A stretch of 64,000 bases of DNA from Tetranychus cinnabarinus (taxonomy: Eukaryota; Arthropoda; Arachnida; Trombidiformes; Tetranychidae), in NCBI GenBank assembly GCA_022266195.1, contig WHVY01000001.1, positions 4,030,001 to 4,094,000 of the forward strand. The letters run 5' to 3'. Positions 34,315 to 46,060 of this stretch are shown here, one piece after another (within the stretch, counting starts at the first letter, position 1; the number at the start of each line of letters is the position of its first letter). The notes below the pieces were generated by a model, which was not told the origin of the DNA, searched no databases, and was given only the letters and a program-made list of their open reading frames with translations. A program made the position numbers and the translations under genes.

Positions 34315-35294
34315 TGTCACTAATTTAAACTTTTGATTTGAATAAAGGATTATTTTGAGTTGAGGTAGTTATTAATCACAAAACAGGCAACCTGAACACA
34401 TAAAGCACGTACCTGAAACCTAGAGATCTGTTGTAACGGTTGAGATGTAGACGAATGATGAGTAAAACAGAGAAAAATGAAAGAGAGAGCGAAAGCCCGT
34501 TTGGTGAAAATGAAGAACAGAGGAAAACAGAGAGATTGAAAGAGGAAGAAAATGTGAGAATGAGAAAGAGAAAGAGAAACCGAAATATGGAGAGCAAAGG
34601 GGAGACATATGAAGAAAAGTACAGCATCTAGTAGAGATTTTTGCAGGGTGACAACCCCCTTCTTAATGCGTAGTAGCCAATTTAAATTAATTTACATGGA
34701 GCTTTAGTTAATTTGGCGCAATTTTTCCCCCTCGCTCACTCAGAAACTTTTTAGCTTCGACTGTAGTGAGAGGGAGATTAAAGCTGATTGTTTTAAAGCC
34801 AGAGAAGGGCTCATGGGAATCAGATACAGAATATGGAAGATACAATTTTCAATTTTTCTTCCTTTTTCTCATTTCTTTTGCCGTTTTTACTAACATCATC
34901 TTTCTAATCACGAATAATAGCTAATCATCATTGCATTATATTGGGTTAATCATCTTAATCATCTCTTCTTTTCCCTCCATTTCATTCTGATTTCCCCTCT
35001 CTTTCAACTTCCTATTAGTTTGACTCTTTTGAAAAATTAATACATTCAAACATTAATGGTCATTTTTATATCAGAGGCTTTGTTTTGATTAACAATTTAT
35101 GTACTTTTTTCTATTTGGTGAACGTAAAATTTTTTTGTGAACGGATTTAATGTTTAGATTAAAGCAGTTTTTATTATCATCAATCGTTTTCTTATCAAGT
35201 GTATCACAATTTGCTTTATGACGATGAAATTAACATGGAAATGCATGAAGTCGGTTTGTCTTTACTTAATTAATGGATTCAAAGGATCTTTATT
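34315..35294. other. 5' region of the RGG protein gene and intergenic DNA
   Basis: Includes a strand-asymmetric purine-rich (+ strand) tract at about 34460-34620, pyrimidine-rich on the coding strand of the - gene, which suits a 5' UTR or intron. Long frames through it are compositional artefacts. Confidence 0.45.
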
Positions 35295-35812
35295 TTAACC
35301 GAATGATTGGCCTGATCCACCTCCAAAGCCTTGTCCTTGATGAACGTTTATTCCAGGTCCATTGATTCTGAGAACATGATAAGAATTCAATTTCAATATT
35401 CACATGACATAACAACATCTATAAACGAATTGAGATGACTTACGAATATCCCGATCCTGCACCAAATCCTGATCCAGCTCCATTTGGACCAAAACCAAAT
35501 CCTCCGCCCATACCTTGTCCGTATGATACTCTGTTATAATACAGTTAAGAGATGATTTAGTAAGAAGCGAGAAAAAAGCTAATAAAATAAGTTTTACCTG
35601 TATGGACCAGTGTTGAATGAGGCTCCACCACCGCCGCCAAAACCAGAACCACCTGATGGAGCACCAGGGAAATGTCCTGGACCGACTGGCCCTAATGGAC
35701 CAACTGGACCCACTGGCACTAAATAAGCAATTGCTCCATCATAAGCTGGTCGACACTGTACGAAGCTGATAAGTAGAAGGGTGAAAATAGCGGCTGAAGA
35801 TACACAGTTCAT
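35295..35812 (-). CDS. Glycine-rich secreted protein
   Basis: Exons 35598-35812, 35444-35530 and 35295-35367 give 124 residues. Residues 1-20 are a signal peptide (AAIFTLLLISFVQC, cleavage before RPAYDG). The mature chain has VGPVGPLGPVGPG repeats, then Gly-Phe-rich segments (GSGFGGGGG, GAGSGFGAGSGYS). The composition resembles arthropod cuticle or silk-associated proteins; the exact role is unknown. All three junctions are GT-AG and in frame. A strong TATAAAA box lies about 80 bp upstream, fitting a highly regulated tissue-specific gene. Confidence 0.8.
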
Positions 35813-35890
35813 GGTGATAATGTTGTATTGGAACTCTTAACCGAAATAAAATACTTCAGAAATGATGATGAAGGAACTTCAGCAAGATGC

Positions 35891-35897
35891 TTTTATA
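35891..35897 (-). promoter_or_regulatory. TATA box of the glycine-rich secreted protein gene
   Basis: TATAAAA on the - strand about 80 bp upstream of ATG 35812. Confidence 0.6.
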
Positions 35898-37968
35898 CCC
35901 GATGACAAATGGAGAAAGTAAAGGAGTAAACTCTGGTTGAGTTGTTGATCTCTTGTTTGTGCCTCGAGGCATCAATGGGCTTCTCTGAGTAAATTTAATT
36001 GCTGTTAAATTGATGGGCAAATATTGAAGTCATTAAACTTATCTCCTGATCAGGCTCATCGAACTTTGTTTATCAAAATTAAGCTAGCAGAATATGAATA
36101 ACTAAACTAGCAACATGTTGATAGCCTGAAAGTATCACATTTGCGTAACAAAAATTGCTTTCTAGCAATTACAAGTTCCATAATTACAGCAGATTCTCTG
36201 AAGAAAAAATAAAAACATGGACTCGATCAAAGGTCAGTTTCACTGCTATTAAAATTTGAAACAAGATCTTTTTAAACTGCAATCAATTGGGAAAGGCTAT
36301 TCAATTATCTGTCGGTTGCTTTTCGTCATATTACTCTGTTTATTTATTGACAATGTATCAAATGATAGTTGATGAAATGTTTCTAGAAGCTACAATGAAA
36401 AATGATTAGGACTGCGGAACAGCTAATTGTTTTTAAATATGTTTTCGATTGTTGCCTTTTCCCTATTCCAAACAATTTGAATAATTTTTTCAATGAAATC
36501 CAACAAATTCCTGATCAATATTTCCTGATTATTTCATAATCAAACAAGATCAAAATTGTTGAAATACATGACGAGACTTTATTTACATTAGAAATTAGCT
36601 TTTTTCATTCTATCATTTTCTCAAAATTGCTTTCAATTATAGTTTCGAGGCTTTTATTGGTGCCTTAACTACTATGTAATCAATTCTCATAATTGGATTA
36701 ACTGCGCTTATTTTTTGCTTTCATTATCATATAGCACAGTCCAATTTCAAATGAGACTAAATCAATTTAATATGTAATTGAGATTTTTCGAAGCTTTCTT
36801 AAATTATGCTTTGAGTTTAGCTACTAACCCAACATGTATGAAGCTAACAAAATAGTAACAACCAGTTGTACAATTACATTATTTACATAGGCTAACCGAA
36901 AATTATTTGCAGCTGTTCGAAAGGCATCCTTTCGAGCATCGTATTACCGTCATCGCTTATCTTTGATCCTTAATTCAGTTATAAGTTAATTACTTATGAA
37001 AAATCCTTTAATTGAAACACTGTGCATTGGGTCTTACTTGTTTCCACACCAATCCACAGCGAACAGTAAAAACATAGAAAATTAAATGTTGAACAATTGA
37101 CCAATAATAAAGATAAAGAAAATTTAGCTCTATGCAATCATAAGTCAATTTTTGACCAGTGCCAATTGCTCATTTAACCGTCCAATTGCTAGTAATGATG
37201 GACGGTGTTGAAACAAGTATGAAATACTCAAGTGCTTCAATGATTGGAAAAAGCTTAAGAAATGCATGCATAAGCACTGAATAAAATTTAATAGCATTGG
37301 AAACCTAATTGATCCTTCAATTGATCAGTTTAACATGTTGATTTATGTGGCTAGTTTAATTATAATTAAACAGGAGCAAAGACCATATGAAAAGGTGCTT
37401 AATTTGGGTGAAAGTAAGATGGAACTAAAAAGTGAAGAAGATGAGAATCACCATGGTAATGGCTATTACCTAAAGAGGGTAACTCTATGGATTTTTTGAT
37501 CCTGAGAGTAAACAGTTATTTCTAGCCTTTATTCAACATCTTGTAAATTGTCTTTCAATCTTGCATTTGTCACTTTTTTAACAATTTTATTAATTGTGAT
37601 TTATTGATTTAAATTGTGATGCCTGTCTTTTCTTTTTAACCTGTTACTGTCAATTTTATGCAGGTAAGAAATATCTATCACTCATTTGTGGTTTGATTCT
37701 CTATTGCTTTGTACTCATTGAATTATCTTCTTCGCGGTTTTGTTACCTCATTTCTATCAAATGCTATCTTTATTTCAAATTTTCACCCATTATTGTTATT
37801 ATTCTCCATCAATAACCTTGATACTTTATTTTAAACTTGACTGACTATGTTTATTGGTGCTATTTTGTAAAACCATGGTTCTCAGCAACGTCTGTCCCAA
37901 CATCTTTATGATGGTGAATTTTTAGCATCATTCTTGCTAATAGATTTTTTTTATTTTATCAGGATATA
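35898..37968. other. Large intergenic region, likely with 5' UTR exon(s) of the zinc-finger gene
   Basis: About 2 kb of AT-rich DNA. An acceptor (TTTATTTTATCAG) ends at 37962, just before the next start codon, so at least one untranslated exon should lie upstream. No coding region seen. Confidence 0.4.
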
Positions 37969-39783
37969 ATGAATCTCAACAAAGTTTTTCGTGCTGGTAC
38001 ATTGTACGATGTGTATCGAGAAGAGGAATCTGCATTTAAATGTACATTTGATGTCGGTCTTGATGATGACGAAGATGACTATAAAATCAGTGAAAATGAT
38101 TTGATGGAGGTTGACCATGATCGCTTTGATGAAGATGAAGATGACGAAGACACAGGTGATGAAGTTGTTACGAAAGAAGATATGGAAGAAACGATTCGTA
38201 TACTTCAAAAGGAATCAGCTGATACTAAAGAAAGATTGTTAAATCTGGAAGAAGCCATCAGGAATGTCAAAATGAGTTCAATCTTTCGGCGTAAAGAAAT
38301 TCTGGAAAGAGAAGTGTTACAGACAAAGTGTAAACTGGAACAATACCTGAAACAAAATTTAATTCTTAAAGGATTATGTTTCCAGCAAATTTCGAATAAC
38401 TATGACCAGGATCTCCAAAGACAATTACAAAATGTTCAAAGTTCAATCTATCAAAATTTCCAACAAATATCTTCCATAGAAATAGAAAAGACTCTTGACA
38501 CGGAGGTGAATCTCAGCTCTGAAGATAAAAATATTCAAACACACATTTTTGATCTCATTGAAACTGGCCAAATCAAAGCTAAAGATGACCTCATAGTCTC
38601 GCTTTACAGCCTCAACCGACAATTGAGGCAAAATTTAGCAGATTTAAAGAAAAATTTGATCTCAACGGAACCAAGTAAAATGTTGGTTACAATCAAGGAA
38701 CATCAAGATCTGACTAGGAAAGCAGAAGTAGAGCTTAATTGGAAAAAATCCAATAATTTCAATCATTCAGATACTATTCCATTGAATATTCAATCAAGTG
38801 ATGAATCATCGCCATCTGTAAGCACTAATGGTGACGCAAAGGTTCCTGAAAAATTTTATGTTTGTAAATGTGGCCAAAAGTTCGTTAAGGTAGATAAAAG
38901 AATGAGAAAAATGGACAAAAATTACACCGGAATAAGTGCTACAACAGCTTATAGTATTTACCGAAATCATTTTTCTCAGTGTCCAGTTTATTTGAAAGAT
39001 GGTAAGGAGTGGTTTATAATAGTATTCATGAATAAAATCATGGTACCGAAAGAAATTTTAGTTCAACTTTATTTACATGGGCCATCTCTTCATAATGTCT
39101 TCTTATTTTTGTTTATTCAATTCACAGCCATTATGTGTGATGTTTGCCAGGACGTTTTCTACTCGATTCCTTGTCTCAAAGTTCATATTCGAAGCAAGCA
39201 TCCAGACTGTGTCGATCTGCTGGAGAAATACAAGCATAAATATGTATGTCTCTGTGGTAGGGGCTTTAAAAATTACTCTCAAGAATGTACAGCTCTAAAA
39301 GCGTTACGGAAACATGCTGTTTCATGTCCAGTATATCGAAGCCAAGGTTTGCCAGTTTATTGAAATTTTGAAATACAAACTCTTTTTTTTCAATCCATTT
39401 TTTTCTACATAATTTTACACTGTCCAAATCAAACTAAATCCTTATAATTTTAAATCATGTTATTCATTTTTATTGCTTTTATTTTTGTGCGCTTTAAACC
39501 TTCTTTATTTTCGCACGGAATTTATCGTTTATTTTTGAACTTTCCCTTAATCTGCCGACCTTAACTGCTTTGCTTTCATCTTCTCTTTTTCTTGTCTTCT
39601 ATGTCTTGTCCTTTCTTTTGCTTTTCAACAGCGATCTTATGCGTGATTTGCGGTGTTCCATTTCTTGAGGAGAACCATCTTGAAAATCATATCCGAATGG
39701 CTCATAAGGATTATTATTCATCTAAGAAGCTATCCTCGCCGACCCCCTGCTCATCCACTGCTTCTTCTTCAGCTATTGTTTGA
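37969..39783 (+). CDS. Zinc-finger protein with acidic N-terminus, coiled coil and paired CxC...HxxxC modules
   Basis: Exons 37969-39001, 39128-39346 and 39632-39783 close in frame to 467 residues. Residues ~30-65 are very acidic (DDDEDDY, DEDEDDEDTGDE); ~70-240 are predicted coiled coil. Then come two similar modules that start YVCKCGQKF or YVCLCGRGF and end HFSQCPVY or HAVSCPVY, a CxC-x(n)-H-x3-C pattern. Two classical C2H2 fingers also occur: CDVCQDVF...HIRSKH between the modules and CVICGVPF...HIRMAH at the C-terminus. The mixture suggests a nuclear nucleic-acid-binding protein. I do not recognise an orthologue. Intron positions recur just before the fingers (Gly/Ala-Ile joints), which suggests module duplication. 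Confidence 0.75.
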
Positions 39784-40693
39784 GAAGTCAATTATTCCTG
39801 AATCAAATCGAAAGATTGAATTCTGTTTCGAACAATTATCATGTTTCTTTTGTTTGATAGTTTGCAAAAAGTGACCGCTTACCTTGAACTAAATAGATCT
39901 CTTCCATTCTCTAGTCAAAAAAACTAACAAAACATTTTGTAATTTCGTGACCAATCTTATCAAACGACTACATATCATTAAACATTGTTAAGGGAAGCTG
40001 ACTCCTCTAGTCTCAGAGCGATTTTTATATATTTCATATTTAATACTCGTGTTAAGATGGATAACATTGCAATATAATGTAATCAGTTTTGAAATTATCA
40101 CTAGATTGAAAGCCTACTTTTTTCAATTCAATGGAGCATGGAAATAATCATCCGGTCGGATACCTATTCAATAACGGAATATTCACTTTAAAACTTATTG
40201 ACGTTTATTGATGAAAAATGCATGAACGATGATTAGAATCTTTTAATTTCAAATTTCTATGAAATTTAGCAAAGTCTAAAGCTCTCCATTCCGATTTGTG
40301 TATATTCGATGAAGAATCATGTTCAATGAATTCGGGACAGCTTCCTATTTCATTAGAAAAATGTGAAGTTCCCTTACTTGACTTGCAATTAATCTGAAGC
40401 TCATATTAGGTTGTTAACCGTATCCATTTGCTCAGAATCAGTCCCGAATAGTCAATCTCCAGTAAACTCGTTTTCAAATCCAGTTATGAGATACATTAAT
40501 AATACATGATGAACTATCATGGTTCAAGGTTCAACGTTGCTCAAATTTAATTTTGAATATTTAAAGCTTGTTTTAACTGACAGTCTTTAGACGATTATCC
40601 GACAAAACCATGAAAATCAAGAGATTCAAACTTAGAAAGTGATATATTAAAAAACATATAAACAAAGCCCATTATAAAAGTATCTACAGCTCT
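39784..40693. other. Convergent 3' region of the zinc-finger gene and CDK5RAP3
   Basis: No coding signal beyond the 3' ends. Confidence 0.5.
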
Positions 40694-42904
40694 TTACAAA
40701 ATTTGATATCCACCCATGATATTCACAGGTCTTCCTTTATATCTTTTGGAAATCTCAACTTCAATCTGTAAAATTAACAAGAATGAAAAATGCGATTAAA
40801 TCAACTAAATTATCATAAATACTAAAAAACTTACCTGTTTTTGCAGCTCTTTGGTTCTTTTGATAATTTTGGGTATTTCTGGAGCAATTTTTTCACCCTG
40901 ACGAGTTTCTTCTTTTGCTTTTTCTTCCATCAATTTAGATTTAACCAAAGCTTTATCAACCAATTCCAGTTTGCTTTTCATTTTATTTACTGCATTGTCA
41001 ATATACTTTCGATCGTCTCTCATCATGAAAATTAAATTTATTTTTTCATTTGTCATCATCTGCAATATTTTTTGCACTTGCTTCATCTGTGCAGATAATT
41101 TATCAATAGAGGTCATTTGAAGAATGGTTGGCGCTCCTTGAAATTGATTTGCCGATAATACGTGCTCGTCCATTTTCATTTCAAAAATGCGTTGATCAAA
41201 AAACCCTTCGAGCTAGATAGAGAAGTTTAAATCATTAAAAACATAAGACATTTTACTATATTAGATGCTCACCTCATGAAGCTCGTTGATTAAATTATTT
41301 CTTGTCATTGGGTATTCTAACAAAGTGAGTGCGTCGGTTCCTCTGGCAATATGACATGTTTCAGATTTATCTTGAAGTGAATCACCAGGAGATATTTCAA
41401 CAGCTTCAATGTCCCAATTTATTTCGCCCTCATCAAGACATTCCTCCTATTAATATAAAAAAATGTAATAATTTTCTTGACTGACAAACATCATAAATGT
41501 ATCTTGAAATACCTTTTCAACATGTACAAAATCCCCATTTCCATTAGATGGACTCGAACTATCGGTGTCATGTCCAATATCAATGGCATCATCACCGAAA
41601 TCAATTTCCTATACCAAATAACAAGCCAAGTTAAAATAGTTCTGTGAATATATCCGGTATATGCATATCCAGAATTCATTAGCTCATAGTATATTTGGTT
41701 ATTACCTGATCGTCATATTGAACTTCTGAAGGTTCATTGTAAACATGAGTTACATTTTCTTCAATGGTAGTCGGTGCAACACCATTTTTATATTCGTATA
41801 CAGTTGTGTTTCCTTTCGTTATTAGGTATTTCAAGCAAGGCAAACATTCGACGTTGTCTCTAAGATTTAAATAAAAAAGTAATATAATATGATAAATATA
41901 GCACAAAAAATGATATTAGTACACTAATTACCTCTTATCAATGAACTTCAAAAACTCTAGATAGTATTCCCGAGCTTCAGACAACTTTGGTAGTTCTTGA
42001 ATGACTTCATCCATATATTTAGGAAGATTTTGAATCAAATTCTGAAATTCTATGTGAATGTCATCTCCCTAGAGAATAAATGAAATAAGGTGAGCTGAAA
42101 ATTTATAATTTAACTGCATCTATGTATCTAGAAACTCACCTTTATTCCCAATTTATCAGCAAAAGTATGATACTCTGCTTTAAGCTTGTTTGCCTGGTTT
42201 GCACAGTCAGCTGCTTTTCTCATATAGTCTTCTCCATTGGATTGAAATTTGTTCAACTGCTTGCGAATTGTTGGCACTTCAAAATTAACATTCCTGTGGA
42301 GCTGAGAGGCTGCTTCAGCTGTTAGAAAAAAGAAACAGTTAGTTCACCAGATTCATAGTGACCAGTTGGTTAAACAAACCTAAATAGACATCATCTTTTT
42401 CATACAACTTAACAATCTCTTGCCAATCCTTGACACGTTTAGAGGAATAATAACCAAATATGTTCTTCGAATCAGCTTCAGTTTCCTTCAATATTTCAAC
42501 AATTTGCTTGCAGTTAAAATAATTCAATTCTATGCAAGAAAAACAATAGATACAAAATTTAGATATAATTTAAAAACGTGAGAGAACGACAAACACTAAC
42601 GTGTTCCTGCAAGAAGTTGCGTGATCTTGGGATGAGCTGGCATATCTTGAATAGCTTCCAGAATCTTTTCTCTAATCTTATTCAAATGAAGCTGGTAATC
42701 CTTGGCAATATGACGTCGAGTTATCAACCAATCTAGAATGAAGGAATAAAAGCAAAGTCAGTTAATTAACAAACAGGAAAAGCGTGAAAAAGAGACCACA
42801 ATAAAATAAACAGTATTATAATTGATAGAAAAAAGAAATAATTAAGTAGGCTTACCGAGTAATTTACTTGCATGAATATCAATTGGAACTTCTTGTTCAG
42901 CCAT
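40694..42904 (-). CDS. CDK5RAP3: CDK5RAP3 (UFM1 ligase adaptor, ER-phagy/ribosome quality control)
   Basis: Ten exons: 42856-42904, 42601-42732, 42380-42529, 42140-42318, 41932-42068, 41706-41859, 41513-41608, 41273-41446, 40835-41212, 40694-40765. They give 506 residues, the same length as human. Motifs in order: VPIDIHASKLLDWL at the start, KNIFGYYSSKRVKDWQEI, NTTVYEYKNG, the acidic middle, ALTLLEYPMTRN, and the end ISKRYKGRPVNIMG. The protein joins UFL1 and DDRGK1 in UFMylation of ribosomes at the ER and binds UFM1/ATG8 through IDWG-like motifs in the middle loop. Here that loop has EIDFGDDAIDIG and EINWDIE, partly degenerate. All introns are 60-125 bp with GT-AG ends. Confidence 0.96.
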
Positions 42905-43609
42905 ACTGATGACTTTTTGATTAAGACACTTGCAAAAAGGAATGGAAAATCCACACAATGATCAATCAATTTAATTAATGATACACAACTAATAGATTGA
43001 GCAACAACCCAAAATTTGCGAACGATAGAAATATAGATGAAAAGAAATTTAATGAATGTAAAATTATCGGTTTAGTTACTATTTAATTGTGTTTATGTTG
43101 TAAATGACACGTATATTGCAATTAATGTTGTGAAAAGAGTAAGCAACTACCGGGTGATTCAAAAAGTTAAGCCTTATTTTAACCCAATTTTCAATTGACA
43201 TTAAATCTTTTCCTCTATTGAACTGTAGATCAGCTGTTGTCAGTCATTGTGTAGCAACAAAAACATTTGAGTTGACATTTTTTACCATTTCCCAGTCATT
43301 TAGTTTAAAGATTATGTAAAGGTAAGGTGATTTATAAAATTGTTAATATCAATTTGTGAATTTTCGTTTATTTTTCCGATTTAAAATAATGTCTATATCT
43401 TATTTTGTTTAGATCAATAATATTTCATAGGAAATCTTGACCACTTCTTTTTCTGTGCAGTACTGTGCAGCAAGCTTCTTTCTTGAACTCACAGTCATAG
43501 GAATCAAAGTGACTTTGAAAAACAAAATTTTCTCAGGTCAAACAAATATTCATTCGTAAATTGGAAACAGTAATCTATTTTTTATTACTCATCTCTTTTT
43601 GCATTTATT
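42905..43609. other. Divergent region between CDK5RAP3 and the CARMIL-like mini-gene
   Basis: Promoters of both genes. Contains CCGGGTGATTCAAAAAGT at about 43150, reminiscent of transposon ends but unpaired, and acceptor-like sites near 43460-43510 that may bound a 5' UTR exon. Confidence 0.35.
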
Positions 43610-44158
43610 ATGGATGGTTATGGAAATAATGATATAGCTGATCTCTATCCTCGCCCTGCATCAGCATGTTGTGTAAATAGTGCTTGGGCTCCATTTGATC
43701 CATCATCTAGTCTTTCAGGCTCAACCAGTGGGGAAAGGTTGGAACATCTTGTTAAATCGAGACCTCGTAAACCTAAAACACGAGCACCCACAAGAGCTTC
43801 AATCATTTCAACTAGTCTATCATCGTCCACAATTCACGTTGATGCAAAAAAATCATCCTGTTCGAATGGACATTTAAAACCTACCGAACCTACAATTTCA
43901 TTCGACAAAATTGACGATGGTTTAGATGTCTTCTTCCGCAAACCTGCCCTAAAAGTAACTGAAAGTTCAACTCCAAAGCATCAAGCTCATTCAGCACCAA
44001 AGACTGTGAAGCAAAGTGTTAAACAACTAAATTCCATTGCAAATGTTGATAAATTACAAGAAAAGAGTACAACGTCATCATCCAAATCTCCTACCAAAGC
44101 CATTCAGAAGATCATCAAATCATTTGAGATCAGAGTGAACAGGGAAAGTGTTAAATAA
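43610..44158 (+). CDS. Short protein with CARMIL-type capping-protein-binding motifs only
   Basis: A single-exon 182-residue protein. Residues ~44-61 (LEHLVKSRPRKPKTRAPTR) fit the CPI consensus LxHxTxxRPKx6P that binds F-actin capping protein. About 40 residues later IDDGLDVFFRKP resembles the CARMIL-specific motif (EGVDEFFTKK in human CARMIL1), at the same relative order and similar spacing. The rest is Ser/Lys-rich and disordered. Full CARMILs also have a PH domain and a long leucine-rich repeat solenoid, and none is encoded nearby. So this looks like a free-standing capping-protein regulator or a detached CARMIL tail. Motif matches are visible; function is inferred. Confidence 0.6.
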   Translation: MDGYGNNDIADLYPRPASACCVNSAWAPFDPSSSLSGSTSGERLEHLVKSRPRKPKTRAPTRASIISTSLSSSTIHVDAKKSSCSNGHLKPTEPTISFDKIDDGLDVFFRKPALKVTESSTPKHQAHSAPKTVKQSVKQLNSIANVDKLQEKSTTSSSKSPTKAIQKIIKSFEIRVNRESVK

Positions 44159-46060
44159 TGTTGCTGTTCATTCATCCATATATCATCGCGTTTCTTTTAT
44201 TTTCTCACCTTTCCTTTTCTTCATAATCTTCCTTTTTCATTTACTGCTAAACTGAGCACGACACAATTAGAATCAGTGTCCATTCTGTGAACAAGTTAAT
44301 TGGTCATATTCGTAATATACCGTCACATAATTCCTCTGTACATTCCAGTTGATCATCCTGAGGATAATAGGACCATACCATTATCAAAGGCGCTTGACAA
44401 AAGCAGTTATCGGTCAAAGAAAATTTCATTTTATTTTGGATTCATCTTGGACTATTTAGTTTTTTATTTATCTATATGCTACTTTGGTTGCATTTATTGT
44501 ACTCGGAAGATATATCATAACCATTCTAACTATCATTCCAATTGATAGACTGGTTTTAATTATTCATTATTTTGTATCTGCCTACAATCAATGGTTTTTA
44601 GAGTGAAACAAGCCCAAAAGCCAAAGAGGAAACTCAGCCAATATTAAGATATAAACTATGGATACGAATACCAGAAACCAAATTTAACAAATTTTCAAAA
44701 TAACATTTGCATAATCTTATATTAATCATTATCGAAATAAGTCTCAATCTCGTCAGTATTATATTATATATTCACAGAACACACAAAGGATAAATTCAAG
44801 ACAAAAAAGTGTAACGCGGTTAAATAAGATACTCAAAAGAAGGAGTCACAAAAGACACAAAACGCCAGTTAAAATGGATTTACGATAATTTTTATCGTGC
44901 ACATTGATGTCATCAACGCTAACCGTTTTTAACAATTGAATAAATACTAGTCCATAAGTCTTGAACCTAAATCAATTTTGTTTTTTATTTTATTGTCGCG
45001 TTCGTATTTTAATACAAATATCAGTATCAAAACTAGACTACTAATACTCTACCCATGAGCCCAACTAAAAAGCTTATTACTATTTAGATTAATTATGATT
45101 AGGTTTAGTTTACCGCGAACGACACTGATTCTATAGCAAGAAATTGATTTACTAATTGATAGAAACAATGTTGATATAAAGAGAAGATTTTTAATTTTGC
45201 TTTCAAGTTCTTTTGTATGATTTCAATTTTATAGATATCCTAGGTTAAAATTATATCCCACCAATGTGAATCAAAGTAAATTTAAGATAATTAAAGTTGT
45301 TGTTGGCTGCGCGACAGCGAAATCGGTGCGTTGTGGGTGTTATGACTTGTGTAGTTGGTGGATTTAGCAGATCGATTTGCATTTACATTTTTCATCTCTC
45401 AATCGTAAGAGACAAACAAAAAAAACTGAGGGTTGATGAAATTGGTGTCGATGAAGATTCCACTTTGTTATTGTGATGCAAAATTTTGACAGATGATTTA
45501 AAACAGATTCATGAATTTGAAAGCGAAATGAAATGAAAAAAATGTTAATACATTAATTAAGTAAATGAGATTCCTAGGAAGAAGAGTAAGAAGATGAAGA
45601 AAAGAAGTCTTTGTTTTGGTTAAAACTCTCGGCTCCGCCTCGAGTTTTATCAATGAATTTCCTCAATGTAGTGGTCTAACTAGCTCATACCAATTTTAAA
45701 TAAGATAAAACCGATTGCGCAAAATGCAGTATTAACTGTATTAAGATGCAGCACTGTTATTAGTGCATAATAATTTTTTCAAAAACAAAGACTTTCCTAT
45801 AAAAAAGTGGTATAACTTCAAAGAACCAACGGTAATGTTGATTTTTAATTAAGAAGCATTGATAATAAATGGTATTTTTGCTTATAGTAGAAAAAATTAT
45901 AAGCAAAAGTTAAAATTGATGATACCACTTTTTTTAAAGGTGTATTGAACGTTTTTTAGAGTTAAAGAAAGATGGAAGTAGAGAGAAGAGAAAGATGAAA
46001 CAAATGAAAAGCGCTCTAATGAGTTCGAATTCCTGAGTAGCTCTGCTGTTCCTTATCTTG
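44159..46060. other. Long gene-free interval, mostly 3' UTR/flank
   Basis: About 1.9 kb between two convergent genes. It holds a small inverted-repeat element at 45801-45934. A frame at 44300-44545 has no recognisable product. Confidence 0.4.
45801..45934. repeat. Small hairpin-forming inverted-repeat element
   Basis: AAAAAAGTGGTAT at 45801-45813 is inverted at 45922-45934. Inside is a second perfect stem, TTGCTTATA (45878-45886) with TATAAGCAA (45898-45906), loop 11 nt. It may be a MITE remnant or an RNA hairpin within the 3' UTR of the HMG-box gene. Confidence 0.5.

Noticed and set aside
34376..34631. Long frames on both strands in a purine-rich tract
   Set aside because: Low-complexity GA/CT composition explains the lack of stops.
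43149..43166. CCGGGTGATTCAAAAAGT as a transposon end
   Set aside because: It resembles known arthropod transposon termini, but I found no inverted partner.
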